A DNA stretch of 64,000 bases, from assembly GCF_016592555.1 (NCBI RefSeq), contig NZ_AP014546.1:434001-498000 (forward strand). Direction: 5' to 3'. The position numbers and the translations under genes are program-made. The stretch's first letter is position 1, and every line of letters begins with the position of its first letter. The stretch comes from Neptunomonas japonica JAMM 1380. Lineage in GTDB: Bacteria > Pseudomonadota > Gammaproteobacteria > Pseudomonadales > Balneatricaceae. Below the pieces are notes generated by a model that searched no databases, was not told the origin of the DNA, and saw only the letters and a program-made list of their open reading frames with translations. Shown one piece after another: positions 1 through 9,424 of the stretch.

Positions 1-1631
1 TCTGGCTGGTGGTCTTTGCCATGGCGACGTTTGTAATCTTCAGCGTATTCTGTGTAGTTTCCATCAAAGAAAGACACTTGTGAATCGCCTTCGTAGGCCA
101 GCATATGTGTGCACACACGGTCTAGGAACCAGCGGTCATGCGAGATAACGACGGCGCAGCCAGGAAAAGCCAATAGTGCTTCTTCTAATGCACGTAGAGT
201 CTCTACATCCAGATCGTTGGTCGGCTCATCTAATAGCAGTACGTTGCCGCCCTCTCTGAGTAGTTTTGCCAGATGTAAACGGTTGCGTTCACCCCCTGAT
301 AAATCGCCCACACGTTTTTGTTGATCGGAGCCTTTAAAGTTGAAGCGGCCACAATAGGCGCGTGATGGTGTTTGGTAATTGCCGATAGTTATAATGTCTT
401 GCCCATCAGAAAGTTCTTCCCAAACGGTATTGTCAGCGTTGAGTTCGCGCATCTGATCTACATAGGCTAACTTAACCGTGCTTCCAACGATAACTTCACC
501 AGAGTCGGGTTGCTCTTCGCCAGCAATCATCTTAAATAGCGTAGATTTACCCGCACCGTTGCCCCCGATAACGCCCACAATAGCACCTTGTGGAATGGTT
601 GCTTCTAGGTTTTCAAAGAGCAGTTTGTCGCCATAGGCTTTAGAGACGTTATGTAGCTCTATAACTTGAGCGCCTAAACGAGGCCCTGGTGGGATGTAGA
701 TCTCTTGGGTCTCGTTGCGTGCTTGGAACTCGCGAGAGTTCATCTCTTCGAACTGGCTTAGGCGAGCTTTAGACTTAGATTGTCGACCTTTTTGACCTTG
801 ACGAACCCATTCTAACTCGGATTTTACGGCTTTTTGATGAGCGGCTTCTTGCTTAGATTCCTGAGCTAGGCGCTGTTCTTTCTGCTCAAGCCATGATGAG
901 TAATTGCCTTCATATGGAATGCCGTGGCCACGGTCTAGCTCAAGAATCCAGCCTGCAGCATTATCTAGGAAGTAGCGGTCATGGGTGATGGCAACAACAG
1001 TACCTGGGTACTCTTGCAGAAAACGTTCAATCCACGCGATAGATTCTGCATCCAAGTGGTTGGTTGGCTCATCTAAAAGCAACATGTCTGGTTTGTCGAG
1101 AAGGAGGCGGCATAGAGCAACACGGCGACGTTCACCACCTGATAGATGCTCAACTTTGGCATCCCATGGCGGTAGTCGCATAGCATCAGCGGCACGTTCT
1201 AGTGCGACTTCAAGGCTGTGTCCTTCTTTTGCTTCAATCAGGTTTTCAAGTTCGCCCTGTTTTTTAGCCAGCGCGTCAAAATCTGCATCGGGCTCTGCAT
1301 AAGCTGCATAAACCTGATCAAGCTCTGTTAGCGCATTCTTTACATCGGCTACTGACTCTTCAACAATCTCACGGACCGTTTTGCTGTTATCTAGCTGGGG
1401 CTCTTGTGGTAAGTAGCCGACGTTGAGATCCGGCATAGGGCGAGCTTCACCGATAAAATCAGTATCAACGCCAGCCATGATTTTAAGAAGGGTGGATTTA
1501 CCTGAACCATTGAGGCCGAGTACGCCGATTTTGGCGCCGGGGAAAAAAGAGAGTGAAATGTCTTTAAGAATCTGGCGTTTGGGAGGAACGATTTTCCCCA
1601 AGCGATTCATTGTATAAACGTACTGTGCCAT
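1..1631 (-). CDS. ettA: Energy-dependent translational throttle protein EttA (ABC-F), 3' end cut by window edge
   Basis: Cytoplasmic ABC-F ATPase that binds the ribosomal E site and gates the first elongation steps according to ATP/ADP level (family knowledge). The reading frame starts MAQYVYTMNRLGK, with GAGG five bases upstream of the ATG. Two ABC cassettes are visible. The first has Walker A GLNGSGKST near residue 40 and signature LSGGERRR; the second has GGNGAGKST and LSGGERNR. A charged linker rich in K, Q and R lies between them, as expected for ABC-F proteins. About 543 codons are present and the frame is still open at base 1; E. coli EttA has 555 residues, so only about a dozen are missing. 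No membrane segments are seen. Assignment to EttA rather than Uup or YheS rests on the N-terminus and overall length. Confidence 0.95.
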   Translation of the reverse strand, partial: MAQYVYTMNRLGKIVPPKRQILKDISLSFFPGAKIGVLGLNGSGKSTLLKIMAGVDTDFIGEARPMPDLNVGYLPQEPQLDNSKTVREIVEESVADVKNALTELDQVYAAYAEPDADFDALAKKQGELENLIEAKEGHSLEVALERAADAMRLPPWDAKVEHLSGGERRRVALCRLLLDKPDMLLLDEPTNHLDAESIAWIERFLQEYPGTVVAITHDRYFLDNAAGWILELDRGHGIPYEGNYSSWLEQKEQRLAQESKQEAAHQKAVKSELEWVRQGQKGRQSKSKARLSQFEEMNSREFQARNETQEIYIPPGPRLGAQVIELHNVSKAYGDKLLFENLEATIPQGAIVGVIGGNGAGKSTLFKMIAGEEQPDSGEVIVGSTVKLAYVDQMRELNADNTVWEELSDGQDIITIGNYQTPSRAYCGRFNFKGSDQQKRVGDLSGGERNRLHLAKLLREGGNVLLLDEPTNDLDVETLRALEEALLAFPGCAVVISHDRWFLDRVCTHMLAYEGDSQVSFFDGNYTEYAEDYKRRHGKDHQP

Positions 1632-1913
1632 AAGTCCTCAGCGTATAGTATCGGTTAGCATGCCGCTCAATTTTATTTAAAAATACTAGAATGAAACTCT
1701 TATTTTTCAAATCTGTTTTTGGAACTCACCTATAAAAGAGGAGTCGCCGATAAGTATTTTTTAGTATTGCTATATTGAGAGCGCTTTGAATAAAGGTAAA
1801 CAATAAAGGAGTAATAAGGTTCCGGCAACTGAACTCGTGCAATAACGCGTGTGTATGTTCTTAGTCATAGCTATCAAAGGCGCGTGCTGCCATACAAGGT
1901 ATGAAAAATAGTG

Positions 1914-1948
1914 AGGGCCCTAATTATGCTCTTCTTTATTAGGGCTCT
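1914..1948 (-). terminator. Hairpin after the glutaredoxin-like gene, possible terminator
   Basis: An 11-bp stem (AGGGCCCTAAT pairing with ATTAGGGCTCT, one G-T pair) with a 13-base loop lies about 30 bases past the stop of the minus-strand gene at 1978. Only a short interrupted T stretch follows on the minus strand, so this is a weak terminator call. It is the only structure seen in the 346-base gap 1632-1977. Confidence 0.4.
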
Positions 1949-1977
1949 AACTTTTAGAACGCTCCGGTACTTTGTTT

Positions 1978-2352
1978 TTACGCTTTTGTATTTACAAACC
2001 TTTGTTCGAGGTAGCGGATAATATCGCTCGATTCATACATCCAGCTTACACCACCATCATCATTAGTGATGCGCAGGCAAGGTACTTTAATGCGTCCCCC
2101 TTGTTCTAGTAGTTCTTGGCGAAATGTTTCATTATTTTTGGCATCGCGTATTTCAATATCAAGTGTGTAGCGCTTCATCGCACGACGTACTTTGACGCAA
2201 AAAGGGCAAGCATGAAATTGGTAAAGTGCCAATTGATGTGTTTGTTTATCGATTTGCGCCTGTTCGTCAGCAGTGCGTTTGAGTCCACGAGGTGTTGTCA
2301 GGAAGTTAATGGTCAGAATTAGTTTTCCTAGGAACCAGCGAATAAAAGCCAT
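1978..2352 (-). CDS. Glutaredoxin / GST N-terminal domain protein
   Basis: Small thioredoxin-fold protein of 124 residues. A redox motif CPFC (in HACPFCVKVRR, residues 49-59) lies in a glutaredoxin-like context. It is followed by a cis-proline motif VPCL and a C-terminal SSDIIRYLEQRF segment typical of GST N-terminal and glutaredoxin domains. The first 25 residues are hydrophobic and basic (MAFIRWFLGKLILTINFL) and may be a membrane-associating helix ahead of the domain, which ordinary glutaredoxins lack. It probably acts as a thiol-disulfide or glutathione-linked reductase in the cytoplasm or at the inner membrane; the substrate is unknown. It is transcribed divergently from glyA. The ribosome-binding site is weak (TGAGAC about nine bases upstream). 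Confidence 0.8.
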   Translation of the reverse strand: MAFIRWFLGKLILTINFLTTPRGLKRTADEQAQIDKQTHQLALYQFHACPFCVKVRRAMKRYTLDIEIRDAKNNETFRQELLEQGGRIKVPCLRITNDDGGVSWMYESSDIIRYLEQRFVNTKA

Positions 2353-2491
2353 CTCTAAAAGTCTCAGCTATCAAGGTAGAAAGGCGCGTAGCTTAGCATG
2401 TTCAGCGATTAATGATCAGCTATCGGCTGTGATGAATGTTCTTCTTGTCTAGGTGATAGAGTTTCATGTGTGTTTTGGCCTCAGTTCAGAG

Positions 2492-2497
2492 TATAAT
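2492..2497 (+). promoter_or_regulatory. Perfect -10 hexamer TATAAT upstream of glyA
   Basis: TATAAT lies 60 bases before the glyA start. The -35 region is poor (TGTGTT at 17-bp spacing), so this is a likely but unproven sigma-70 promoter that may need an activator. Confidence 0.5.
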
Positions 2498-2514
2498 GCG
2501 CTCCTTTTTTAAGG

Positions 2515-2529
2515 CCGGATGCCATCCGG
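2515..2529 (+). promoter_or_regulatory. Short perfect inverted repeat in the glyA leader
   Basis: CCGGAT-GCC-ATCCGG, a 6-bp perfect inverted repeat with a 3-base centre, sits between the -10 box and the AGGGG ribosome-binding site of glyA. It could be a protein operator or a small hairpin at the 5' end of the mRNA. It is not a PurR-type or MetR-type site that I recognise. Confidence 0.4.
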
Positions 2530-2556
2530 GTGAGACCAGTAACCTAGGGGATAGCT

Positions 2557-3813
2557 ATGTTTAGCAAAGATATGTCAATTGCCGATTTTGATACTGATCT
2601 GTGGTCAGCAATGCAGTCTGAAGCCACACGTCAGGAAGAGCACATCGAATTGATTGCTTCTGAAAATTATACCAGCCCACGAGTCATGGAAGCTCAGGGG
2701 TCTGTACTGACTAATAAATATGCTGAAGGTTATCCTAATAAGCGTTACTACGGTGGTTGTGAGTATGTTGATGTTGTAGAGCAACTGGCCATTGATCGCG
2801 CTTGTGAGCTTTTTGATGCAACTTACGCAAACGTACAGCCTCACTCAGGTTCACAAGCTAATGCTGCTGTATACATGGCGTTGTGTCAGCCAGGTGATAC
2901 TGTCTTAGGTATGAGCCTTGCTCATGGTGGCCATTTAACACACGGTGCAGCGGTGTCCTTTTCTGGCCGTATTTATAATGCTGTTCAATATGGCTTGAAC
3001 GCGGAAACGGGCGAAATTGATTACGCTGACGTTGAGCGTTTAGCACTTGAGCATAAACCTAAGATGATCGTTGCTGGTTTCTCTGCGTACTCTGGCGTTG
3101 TTGATTGGCAGCGTTTCCGTGATATCGCGGATAAAGTGGGTGCATATCTGTTTGTTGATATGGCGCATGTTGCTGGTTTGGTTGCCGCCGGTGTATACCC
3201 GTCACCAATGCAGTTTGCGGATGTTGTTACTACCACTACGCACAAAACATTAGGTGGCCCACGTGGTGGTTTGATTTTGTCTGCTCGTGCAGATGAAGAC
3301 TTACAGAAGAAACTGAATTTTGCTGTTTTCCCTGAGTCTCAGGGTGGTCCCTTGATGCATGTTATTGCAGGTAAAGCGGTTTGCTTTAAAGAAGCAATGC
3401 AGCCTGAGTGGAAAGCATATCAGGCACAGGTTGTAAAAAATGCACAGGCAATGGCTGAAACGTTTAAATCTCGTGGCATTAATATTGTTTCTGACGGAAC
3501 AGAGAACCATTTGTTCTTAATGGATCTGATTGATAAAGACTACAGTGGTAAAGATGCAGATGCTGCCTTAGGTCGTGCAAATATTACTGTGAACAAAAAC
3601 TCTGTCCCTAATGATCCACGTTCACCGTTTGTTACATCGGGTCTGCGTATCGGCACACCTGCGGTAACACGTCGAGGCTTTAAAGAGGCAGAAGTTACCC
3701 AGTTAGCTAACTGGATCTGTGATGTTCTTGATGATATTACTAATGAAGAAACGAGCGCGCGTGTTAAAGCACAAGTACTCGATATCTGTAGCCGTTTCCC
3801 TGTTTATAAATAG
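2557..3813 (+). CDS. glyA: Serine hydroxymethyltransferase
   Basis: Pyridoxal-phosphate enzyme that interconverts serine plus tetrahydrofolate with glycine plus 5,10-methylene-tetrahydrofolate, the main one-carbon source of the cell. At 418 residues it is the normal bacterial length. Visible hallmarks are the substrate loop [29 protein letters not shown], the PLP phosphate region HSGSQAN, and [14 protein letters not shown] with the Schiff-base lysine at K230. The ATG is preceded by AGGGG with six bases between. The gene is followed by its own terminator, so it is probably monocistronic. The start is certain from family alignment. Confidence 0.98.
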   Translation: MFSKDMSIADFDTDLWSAMQSEATRQEEHIELIASENYTSPRVMEAQGSVLTNKYAEGYPNKRYYGGCEYVDVVEQLAIDRACELFDATYANVQPHSGSQANAAVYMALCQPGDTVLGMSLAHGGHLTHGAAVSFSGRIYNAVQYGLNAETGEIDYADVERLALEHKPKMIVAGFSAYSGVVDWQRFRDIADKVGAYLFVDMAHVAGLVAAGVYPSPMQFADVVTTTTHKTLGGPRGGLILSARADEDLQKKLNFAVFPESQGGPLMHVIAGKAVCFKEAMQPEWKAYQAQVVKNAQAMAETFKSRGINIVSDGTENHLFLMDLIDKDYSGKDADAALGRANITVNKNSVPNDPRSPFVTSGLRIGTPAVTRRGFKEAEVTQLANWICDVLDDITNEETSARVKAQVLDICSRFPVYK

Positions 3814-3855
3814 CATTTCAGTTTATAAATAAGCGCTGAATCAGGTAGAATAGAC

Positions 3856-3881
3856 GGGCGACTGAAAGGTCGCCCTTTTTT
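3856..3881 (+). terminator. Rho-independent terminator of glyA
   Basis: Perfect 7-bp stem GGGCGAC/GTCGCCC, 6-base loop, then six T residues, 43 bases after the glyA stop. Confidence 0.9.
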
Positions 3882-3979
3882 GCGTTACAGGTTATGAACT
3901 AGCTATTATATACATCGCTCTTTACCTCGAGTAAGACACGAACTGTTTTACTTACGCTCTTTAATGACAGGATTTCACT

Positions 3980-4477
3980 ATGCATTGTCCCTTTTGTGGC
4001 GCCAATGAAACCAAAGTAGTCGACTCGCGCCTTGTGGCTGAAGGCCAGCAGGTTCGCCGAAGACGTGAATGTATTGCCTGTCATGAGCGCTATACCACTT
4101 TTGAAATTGCTGAACTTCTCATGCCTCGTCTAATTAAAGCAGACGGGTCACGCCAACCTTTTGATGAAGACAAGCTCCGCGCTGGAATTCAACGCGCGTT
4201 AGAGAAGCGCCCGGTTAGCGTTGAAGCTGTCGAAGCTTGCATTAATCATATAAAGCACCGTTTACGCGCCACAGGCGAGCGAGAGTTACCATCACGCCAA
4301 TTAGGCGAAGAGGTGATGGCTGCGCTACGTAAACTAGATCAAGTCGCTTATGTCAGGTTTGCATCTGTTTATCGTAGTTTCCAGGATATTAACGAATTCC
4401 GTGAAGAGATCGAGCGCCTGTCTGAAGATGAGGCGCCTAAAGTTCTTGCCTCTAAAGATAAAGTACTCGAGGGTTAG
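3980..4477 (+). CDS. nrdR: Transcriptional repressor NrdR
   Basis: Zinc-ribbon plus ATP-cone repressor of ribonucleotide reductase genes, which senses ATP/dATP. The zinc cysteines C3, C6, C31 and C34 are all present (MHCPFCGA and [13 protein letters not shown]), followed by [18 protein letters not shown] ATP-cone sequence from about residue 49 to 139. At 165 residues it is slightly longer than the usual 150, with a charged tail. It is the first gene of the nrdR-ribD-ribE-ribBX-ribH-nusB-thiL-pgpA run, a common gammaproteobacterial order. Three bases separate its stop from ribD. No NrdR box and no FMN riboswitch was recognised in the 98 bases upstream. Confidence 0.96.
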   Translation: MHCPFCGANETKVVDSRLVAEGQQVRRRRECIACHERYTTFEIAELLMPRLIKADGSRQPFDEDKLRAGIQRALEKRPVSVEAVEACINHIKHRLRATGERELPSRQLGEEVMAALRKLDQVAYVRFASVYRSFQDINEFREEIERLSEDEAPKVLASKDKVLEG

Positions 4478-4480
4478 GCA

Positions 4481-5641
4481 GTGCTTGATTGGAGTGTAGA
4501 AGATACAGCCTATATGGCTGAGGCTATCCAGCTGGCCAAGCAAGGGCTATACACCACGGCCCCTAATCCGAGAGTCGGTTGTATTTTAGTGAAAGCCGGT
4601 GAAGTGGTTGGTCGTGGTTTTCACTATCGTGCAGGTGAAGGGCACGCTGAAGTGAACGCGCTTAAACAAGCGGGAGAAGCCGCTCGTGGTGCAACAGCTT
4701 ATGTCACGTTGGAGCCTTGCAGCCATTACGGAAGAACACCTCCATGCGCGGAAGGCTTAATTAATGCAGGTGTTGCTCGGGTTGTGAGTGCCATGCAAGA
4801 TCCCAACCCTAAAGTAGCTGGGCGGGGCATAAAAATGCTACAGCAGGCAGGTATTGAGTGCAGTGCTGGCTTATTAGGTAAGCAAGCGGCGGAGCTGAAT
4901 CCGGGTTTTATTAAACGCATGGAAACGGGGCTTCCATGGGTAAGAGTTAAACTAGCGATGAGCCTTGATGGACGAACAGCGATGAACAGTGGTGAATCCC
5001 AATGGATCACCGGAGGCGCAGCTCGTGGTGATGTCCAGCGATTGCGGGCCAGAAGCTCTGCCATTGTCACGGGCATCGGCTCGATACAGATAGATGATTC
5101 CTCTTTGACGGTCCGTGAGACCGAATTAGGCTTAGACAATGCTATAGACATTGTTAAGCAGCAACCGCTTCGTGTGGTGCTTGATAACTCTGGGAAGATG
5201 GGCCCTGATGCTAAAATTTTACAGCAACCTGGGCGTACCCTATGGGTAACTCAGGGGGAGCGTGATATGCCTCACGCTGACGTGCTTACAGCTCAACAGT
5301 GTGATAGCCAGATTGATTTACAATGGCTATTACGTCATCTGGCAGAATCGGAACAGTGCAATGAGGTGCTGGTTGAGGCTGGTGCTACATTGGCAGGAGC
5401 ATTTGTTGAAGCGGGGTTAGTCGACGAGCTAGTTGTCTATATGGCGCCGACAATATTAGGCTCCAATGCGCGCGCTTTATTACAGTTGCCCTTAGATAAA
5501 ATGGATCAGAAACTACGGTTATCAATGACTGATTGTCGGCAATTAGGTGATGATCTTCGTCTAACGTACTCTTTTCTTGATAGAGCAAGCAGTTCCTGTA
5601 ACACCTCCCAAAATAACGCCGTTAATGAGGTGTCCGTTTAA
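4481..5641 (+). CDS. ribD: Bifunctional riboflavin deaminase/reductase RibD
   Basis: Carries out the second and third steps of riboflavin synthesis: deamination of the GTP-derived pyrimidine, then NADPH reduction of the ribosyl side chain. The N-terminal deaminase has the zinc motif HAE at 55-57 and PCSHYGRTPPC with C80 and C89. The C-terminal reductase domain starts near residue 150 (VRVKLAMSLDGRTA) and contains the GGAARGDVQRLRA region. It has 386 residues, a normal length. The start is GTG at 4481, three bases after nrdR. The stop overlaps the ribE start by one base (TAATG), so translation is probably coupled. Confidence 0.97.
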   Translation: MLDWSVEDTAYMAEAIQLAKQGLYTTAPNPRVGCILVKAGEVVGRGFHYRAGEGHAEVNALKQAGEAARGATAYVTLEPCSHYGRTPPCAEGLINAGVARVVSAMQDPNPKVAGRGIKMLQQAGIECSAGLLGKQAAELNPGFIKRMETGLPWVRVKLAMSLDGRTAMNSGESQWITGGAARGDVQRLRARSSAIVTGIGSIQIDDSSLTVRETELGLDNAIDIVKQQPLRVVLDNSGKMGPDAKILQQPGRTLWVTQGERDMPHADVLTAQQCDSQIDLQWLLRHLAESEQCNEVLVEAGATLAGAFVEAGLVDELVVYMAPTILGSNARALLQLPLDKMDQKLRLSMTDCRQLGDDLRLTYSFLDRASSSCNTSQNNAVNEVSV

Positions 5642-6309
5642 TGTTTACTGGTATTATTGAAGCCTTGGGAGAAGTGGCAGCACTTGAGCAAAGCCAAGGT
5701 GACCTTCGTCTTTATATTAGAACGGGTGCTTTAGATTTATCCGATGTTCAGTTGGGCGATAGTATTGCGACAAACGGCGTGTGTTTAACCGCCGTTGAAT
5801 TACCGGGTGATGGGTTTTGGGCAGATGTATCACGTGAGTCTTTAGCGCATACCCGGTTAGAGTCTTTGAAGGTGGGTGAGCGCGTTAACTTAGAAAAAGC
5901 CTTGATGCCTACAAGCCGTTTAGGTGGGCATATTGTGACAGGGCATGTTGATGGTATTGGTAAAGTGCTTGAGCGACGTGAAGATGCCCGCTCAATTCAT
6001 CTGGTGGTTGAAGCCCCGGTGTCTTTATCAAAGTATATCGCTGGTAAAGGTTCGATCACTGTTGATGGTGTTAGCTTAACGGTTAATAGCGTGCAGGGAG
6101 CCTTGCTGACGCTGAATATTGTACCTCATACGGCCCAACAGACACTGCTTGATCAATATGTCACGGGCAGTAAAGTTCACTTGGAAGTAGATATCATCGC
6201 TCGTTATATGGAGCGCCTTCTAATGGCTGGACAAACAGAGCATACGCAAGAAGAACAAAGTGGATTAACGCTGGCGACGCTAGCGGAAAATGGTTATATG
6301 AAGCGTTAA
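5641..6309 (+). CDS. ribE: Riboflavin synthase alpha subunit
   Basis: Dismutates two 6,7-dimethyl-8-ribityllumazine molecules to riboflavin. It starts with the family signature MFTGIIEALGEV. Two lumazine-binding repeats are visible: NGVCLTAVE near residues 40-50 and DGVSLTVNSV near 145-155, each followed by an HT motif. Its 222 residues match the family. It overlaps ribD by one base and is followed 22 bases later by the ribB-type gene. The gene is called ribC in E. coli. Confidence 0.97.
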   Translation: MFTGIIEALGEVAALEQSQGDLRLYIRTGALDLSDVQLGDSIATNGVCLTAVELPGDGFWADVSRESLAHTRLESLKVGERVNLEKALMPTSRLGGHIVTGHVDGIGKVLERREDARSIHLVVEAPVSLSKYIAGKGSITVDGVSLTVNSVQGALLTLNIVPHTAQQTLLDQYVTGSKVHLEVDIIARYMERLLMAGQTEHTQEEQSGLTLATLAENGYMKR

Positions 6310-6331
6310 AATATTATAAGACAGGAAGATA

Positions 6332-7453
6332 ATGATGGAGCTAAATAGCCCACAAGAACTGATTGAAGATATTCGTCAGGGAAAAATGGTCATCCTGATG
6401 GATGATGAAGATCGTGAAAATGAAGGCGATATTGTTATCGCGGCTGATCAGGTTCGTGCTGAAGATATTAACTTTATGGCAATGCACGCGCGCGGCTTAA
6501 TTTGCTTAACGTTAACGCGTGAGCGTTGTGAACAGTTGAATCTACCCTTGATGGTTCAAAGCAATGGCGCTCAGTTCTCGACTAACTTCACAATGTCTAT
6601 TGAAGCAGCTACCGGTGTTACCACGGGTATCTCTGCCGCTGATCGTGCCCACACGGTTCGTGTAGCGGTAAAAGGCGATGCTAAAGCCGAAGATATTGTT
6701 CAACCCGGTCATATATTTCCATTGATGGCGCAACCCGGTGGTGTTTTAAGCCGCGCGGGGCATACAGAGGCAGGTTGTGATCTTGCGCGTATGGCTGGTT
6801 TAACCCCAGCAGCGGCTATCGTTGAAATCATGAATGATGATGGAACGATGGCGCGTCGCCCTGATCTAGAAAAGTTTGCAGAAAAGCATAAATTGAAGAT
6901 CGGCACTATTGCTGATCTCATCCATTATCGTACGACTAATGAGCGCACAGTAGAAAAAGCTGATGAAGGCGTTTTGACGACAGAGTACGGCGATTTTAAC
7001 TACACGACTTATCATGACACTATTCAAAATGTCACTCATATGGCGTTAGTTAAGGGCGATATTAAGCCCAACGACGCTACGATTGTTCGTGTGCATGTGC
7101 GTGGTGATGTGTTGCGTGATTTAGTGGGTGTAAACCGTGATGGCGATTCTAAATGGACAATGCATCGTGCACTAGAATATGTAGCCAAGGAAGAGCAAGG
7201 TGTTGTTCTGCTGCTGGATAATGGCCAGCGTGAAGATCTTGGAACAGCGTTAGATCGTGTGTTGGGTAAACAACCTAAAACACGTGCAGCTAACTTTAGT
7301 TCGTCTGGTGCTTATCTGACGGTGGGTACAGGGTCTCAAATTTTGCGTGACTTAGGTGTAGGTAAAATGCGTTTACTTAGCTCTCCTATCAAATTTAATG
7401 CAATTTCTGGGTTTGATTTGGAAATTGTTGAATACATCCCCTGCGATGAGTAA
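6332..7453 (+). CDS. ribBX: 3,4-dihydroxy-2-butanone 4-phosphate synthase with a GCHII-like C-terminal domain lacking zinc cysteines (RibBX type)
   Basis: Residues 1-205 are a complete RibB domain that makes dihydroxybutanone phosphate from ribulose 5-phosphate: acidic loop DDEDRENEGDI, AMHARGLICLTL, HTVRVA and GHIFPL..RAGHTEAGCDLA are present. Residues from about 210 to 373 align with GTP cyclohydrolase II, but the zinc motif C-X10-C-X-C is absent. The equivalent stretch reads VRVHVRGDVLRDLVGVNRDG with no cysteine. The second domain is therefore unlikely to open GTP. Such hybrids were described in Proteobacteria as RibBX. A genuine RibA is encoded at 12844. The gene lies in the rib operon, 16 bases before ribH. 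Confidence 0.93.
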   Translation: MMELNSPQELIEDIRQGKMVILMDDEDRENEGDIVIAADQVRAEDINFMAMHARGLICLTLTRERCEQLNLPLMVQSNGAQFSTNFTMSIEAATGVTTGISAADRAHTVRVAVKGDAKAEDIVQPGHIFPLMAQPGGVLSRAGHTEAGCDLARMAGLTPAAAIVEIMNDDGTMARRPDLEKFAEKHKLKIGTIADLIHYRTTNERTVEKADEGVLTTEYGDFNYTTYHDTIQNVTHMALVKGDIKPNDATIVRVHVRGDVLRDLVGVNRDGDSKWTMHRALEYVAKEEQGVVLLLDNGQREDLGTALDRVLGKQPKTRAANFSSSGAYLTVGTGSQILRDLGVGKMRLLSSPIKFNAISGFDLEIVEYIPCDE

Positions 7454-7469
7454 TTAACAGGAATATATT

Positions 7470-7943
7470 ATGCCAGTACAAATTATTGAAGGTGACTTCG
7501 TTTCCGCTGATGGTAACTATGCCATCGTAGTGGGCCGTTTCAACGCATTTGTGGTTGAAAGCTTGTTAGAAGGTGCACTGGATACACTTAAACGCCATGG
7601 CGTTAAAGAAGAGAATATTCGTGTTGTACGTGTGCCTGGGGCATTCGAAGTTCCTTTGGTTGTGCAAAAAATTGCCCAACAGAAAAAAGATGATGCCATT
7701 ATTGCTTTAGGTGCGGTTATTCGTGGTGGTACACCACACTTTGAGTATGTGTCAGCTGAGAGTTCTAAAGGTGTTGCTCAAGTAGCAATGGATTCCGGAA
7801 TTCCTGTTGCTAACGGTATTTTGACAGTTAATAGTATTGAACAAGCGATTGAGCGTTCAGGTACTAAAGCGGGAAATAAAGGCGCTGAAGCAGCGTTATC
7901 TGCACTAGAAATGGTTAGCTTACTGCGTAACCTTGAGGCGTAA
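7470..7943 (+). CDS. ribH: 6,7-dimethyl-8-ribityllumazine synthase
   Basis: Condenses the ribitylamino-pyrimidine with dihydroxybutanone phosphate to lumazine, the substrate of RibE. Its 157 residues contain [16 protein letters not shown], the [13 protein letters not shown] block with the catalytic histidine, and [11 protein letters not shown]. This is the usual bacterial length. It is preceded by an AGGAA ribosome-binding site and followed five bases later by nusB, a classic pairing. Confidence 0.97.
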   Translation: MPVQIIEGDFVSADGNYAIVVGRFNAFVVESLLEGALDTLKRHGVKEENIRVVRVPGAFEVPLVVQKIAQQKKDDAIIALGAVIRGGTPHFEYVSAESSKGVAQVAMDSGIPVANGILTVNSIEQAIERSGTKAGNKGAEAALSALEMVSLLRNLEA

Positions 7944-7948
7944 TTGGA

Positions 7949-8431
7949 ATGACAGAAGAAAGCTCACCAGCTCCACGTAAAGCTAAAAAGACATCGTTAA
8001 CGGCACAACGTCGTTCCGCTCGTGGTTTTGCTTTACAAGCCTTGTATCAGTGGCATATGGCTGGGCAACCAGTTAACGAAATAGAAGCTCAGTTTCGTGT
8101 TGATAATGATATGGCTGGCACGGATGTTAAGTTGTTTCGTGAAATTCTACAGGGTGTTTCACACTCTAAGAGTGAATTAGATGAGGCTTTTCAGCCTTTC
8201 CTTGATCGTGGATTGCATGAATTAGATCCCGTTGAACTAGCGGTATTACGCATAGGTAGTTATGAACTGATTAACCGCCTAGAGGTACCTTACCGTGTTG
8301 CTATTAATGAAAGTGTTGATTTAGCGAAAACCTATGGTGCTACCGATAGCCATCGTTATGTGAATGGTATTTTGGATAAGCTGGCTCAACGTGTTCGTAT
8401 GGTTGAGATTCGGGGTGCTCGAGGAAAGTAG
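7949..8431 (+). CDS. nusB: Transcription antitermination factor NusB
   Basis: RNA-binding all-helical factor that joins NusE at boxA in rRNA antitermination. Its 160 residues contain the [17 protein letters not shown] helix, a [16 protein letters not shown] stretch and the C-terminal [14 protein letters not shown]...[10 protein letters not shown] motif. A basic N-terminal extension (APRKAKKTS) makes it about 20 residues longer than E. coli NusB. It lies between ribH and thiL with 5-base gaps. Confidence 0.96.
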   Translation: MTEESSPAPRKAKKTSLTAQRRSARGFALQALYQWHMAGQPVNEIEAQFRVDNDMAGTDVKLFREILQGVSHSKSELDEAFQPFLDRGLHELDPVELAVLRIGSYELINRLEVPYRVAINESVDLAKTYGATDSHRYVNGILDKLAQRVRMVEIRGARGK

Positions 8432-8436
8432 TCGTC

Positions 8437-9405
8437 ATGGATGAGTTTGCACTGATACGCCGTTACTTTCAGCCTTTACCGCAGCGCCAGCAAGGCGCCT
8501 GTGAGGGCGTATCTGTAGGTATCGGCGATGATTGTGCAGTGCTTAGTGTCCCAGAGGGGCAGCAGTTGGTTGTCTCTATCGATACGCTGGTTGAAGGTAC
8601 GCATTTTTTAACAGATACACCGGCGGAGCAGCTTGCTTGGCGCCTGCTTGGGGCCTCTGTTAGTGATTTAGCTGCAATGGGAGCAACCCCCAGCTGGCTG
8701 ACGCTTGCACTGACATTACCTTATGCTGACGAAGCATGGGTGAGTGATTTTTCCGCGGCACTGGCTGAAGCATCTCAGCTTTACTCTATCCAGTTAGTGG
8801 GTGGTGACACTACGCGTGGACCGCTGACATTAACGGCACAGGTGCATGGTTTTGTTAAAACAGATGCTGCCTTGTTACGAAGCAATGCTCAGATCGGTGA
8901 CTTGATTTGTGTAACGGGAACGCTCGGAGATAGCCGGGCAGGGTTAGAAACGCTATTAACAAAATCCTCATCAAACACTGTTGTAGAGTACTTACGTCAG
9001 CGTTTTTATCGTCCTCAGCCTAGAGTCTCTACAGGGCAATTAATATCTGCTTATGCTTCGTCGTGTATTGATATTTCTGATGGCTTGTTAGGCGATATAC
9101 AGCATATTCTGGATCAATCAGGTGTAGGGGCTCAAATTAATCCTGAAGCGCTACCTTTGTCAGCTGAGATTCAGCACTTTACTGATGATAAAACAGCACG
9201 AGAGTGGGCTTTATCCGGAGGTGAAGACTTTGAGCTGTGCTTTACAGTGCCTCCTGAGCAATGGGTAAGTCTACAGGAGCACTTGCAAAATCATGACGTG
9301 CAGGTAACACCTGTCGGTGCTATATGTGATGAGGCTAAGGGCTTGCAGTTATTCAGTCAAGGTGAATGGCGTGCTGTAGCAGCGAATGGATATAAGCACT
9401 TTTAA
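8437..9405 (+). CDS. thiL: Thiamine-monophosphate kinase
   Basis: ATP-dependent kinase that makes thiamine pyrophosphate from thiamine monophosphate. Its 322 residues have the metal/ATP motif GIGDDCAVL near 30, SIDTLVEGTHF, SDLAAMGATP, GGDTTRG and the late SGGEDFELCF motif, all characteristic of the PurM-like fold. The start ATG at 8437 lies five bases after nusB. This is the standard nusB-thiL-pgpA order. Confidence 0.96.
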   Translation: MDEFALIRRYFQPLPQRQQGACEGVSVGIGDDCAVLSVPEGQQLVVSIDTLVEGTHFLTDTPAEQLAWRLLGASVSDLAAMGATPSWLTLALTLPYADEAWVSDFSAALAEASQLYSIQLVGGDTTRGPLTLTAQVHGFVKTDAALLRSNAQIGDLICVTGTLGDSRAGLETLLTKSSSNTVVEYLRQRFYRPQPRVSTGQLISAYASSCIDISDGLLGDIQHILDQSGVGAQINPEALPLSAEIQHFTDDKTAREWALSGGEDFELCFTVPPEQWVSLQEHLQNHDVQVTPVGAICDEAKGLQLFSQGEWRAVAANGYKHF

Positions 9406-9424
9406 TGAATAAAGAAGACACTAT

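Noticed and set aside
3882..3979. FMN riboswitch ahead of the riboflavin operon
   Set aside because: The stretch before nrdR and the gaps before ribD and ribBX lack the RFN core; the gaps inside the operon are too short.
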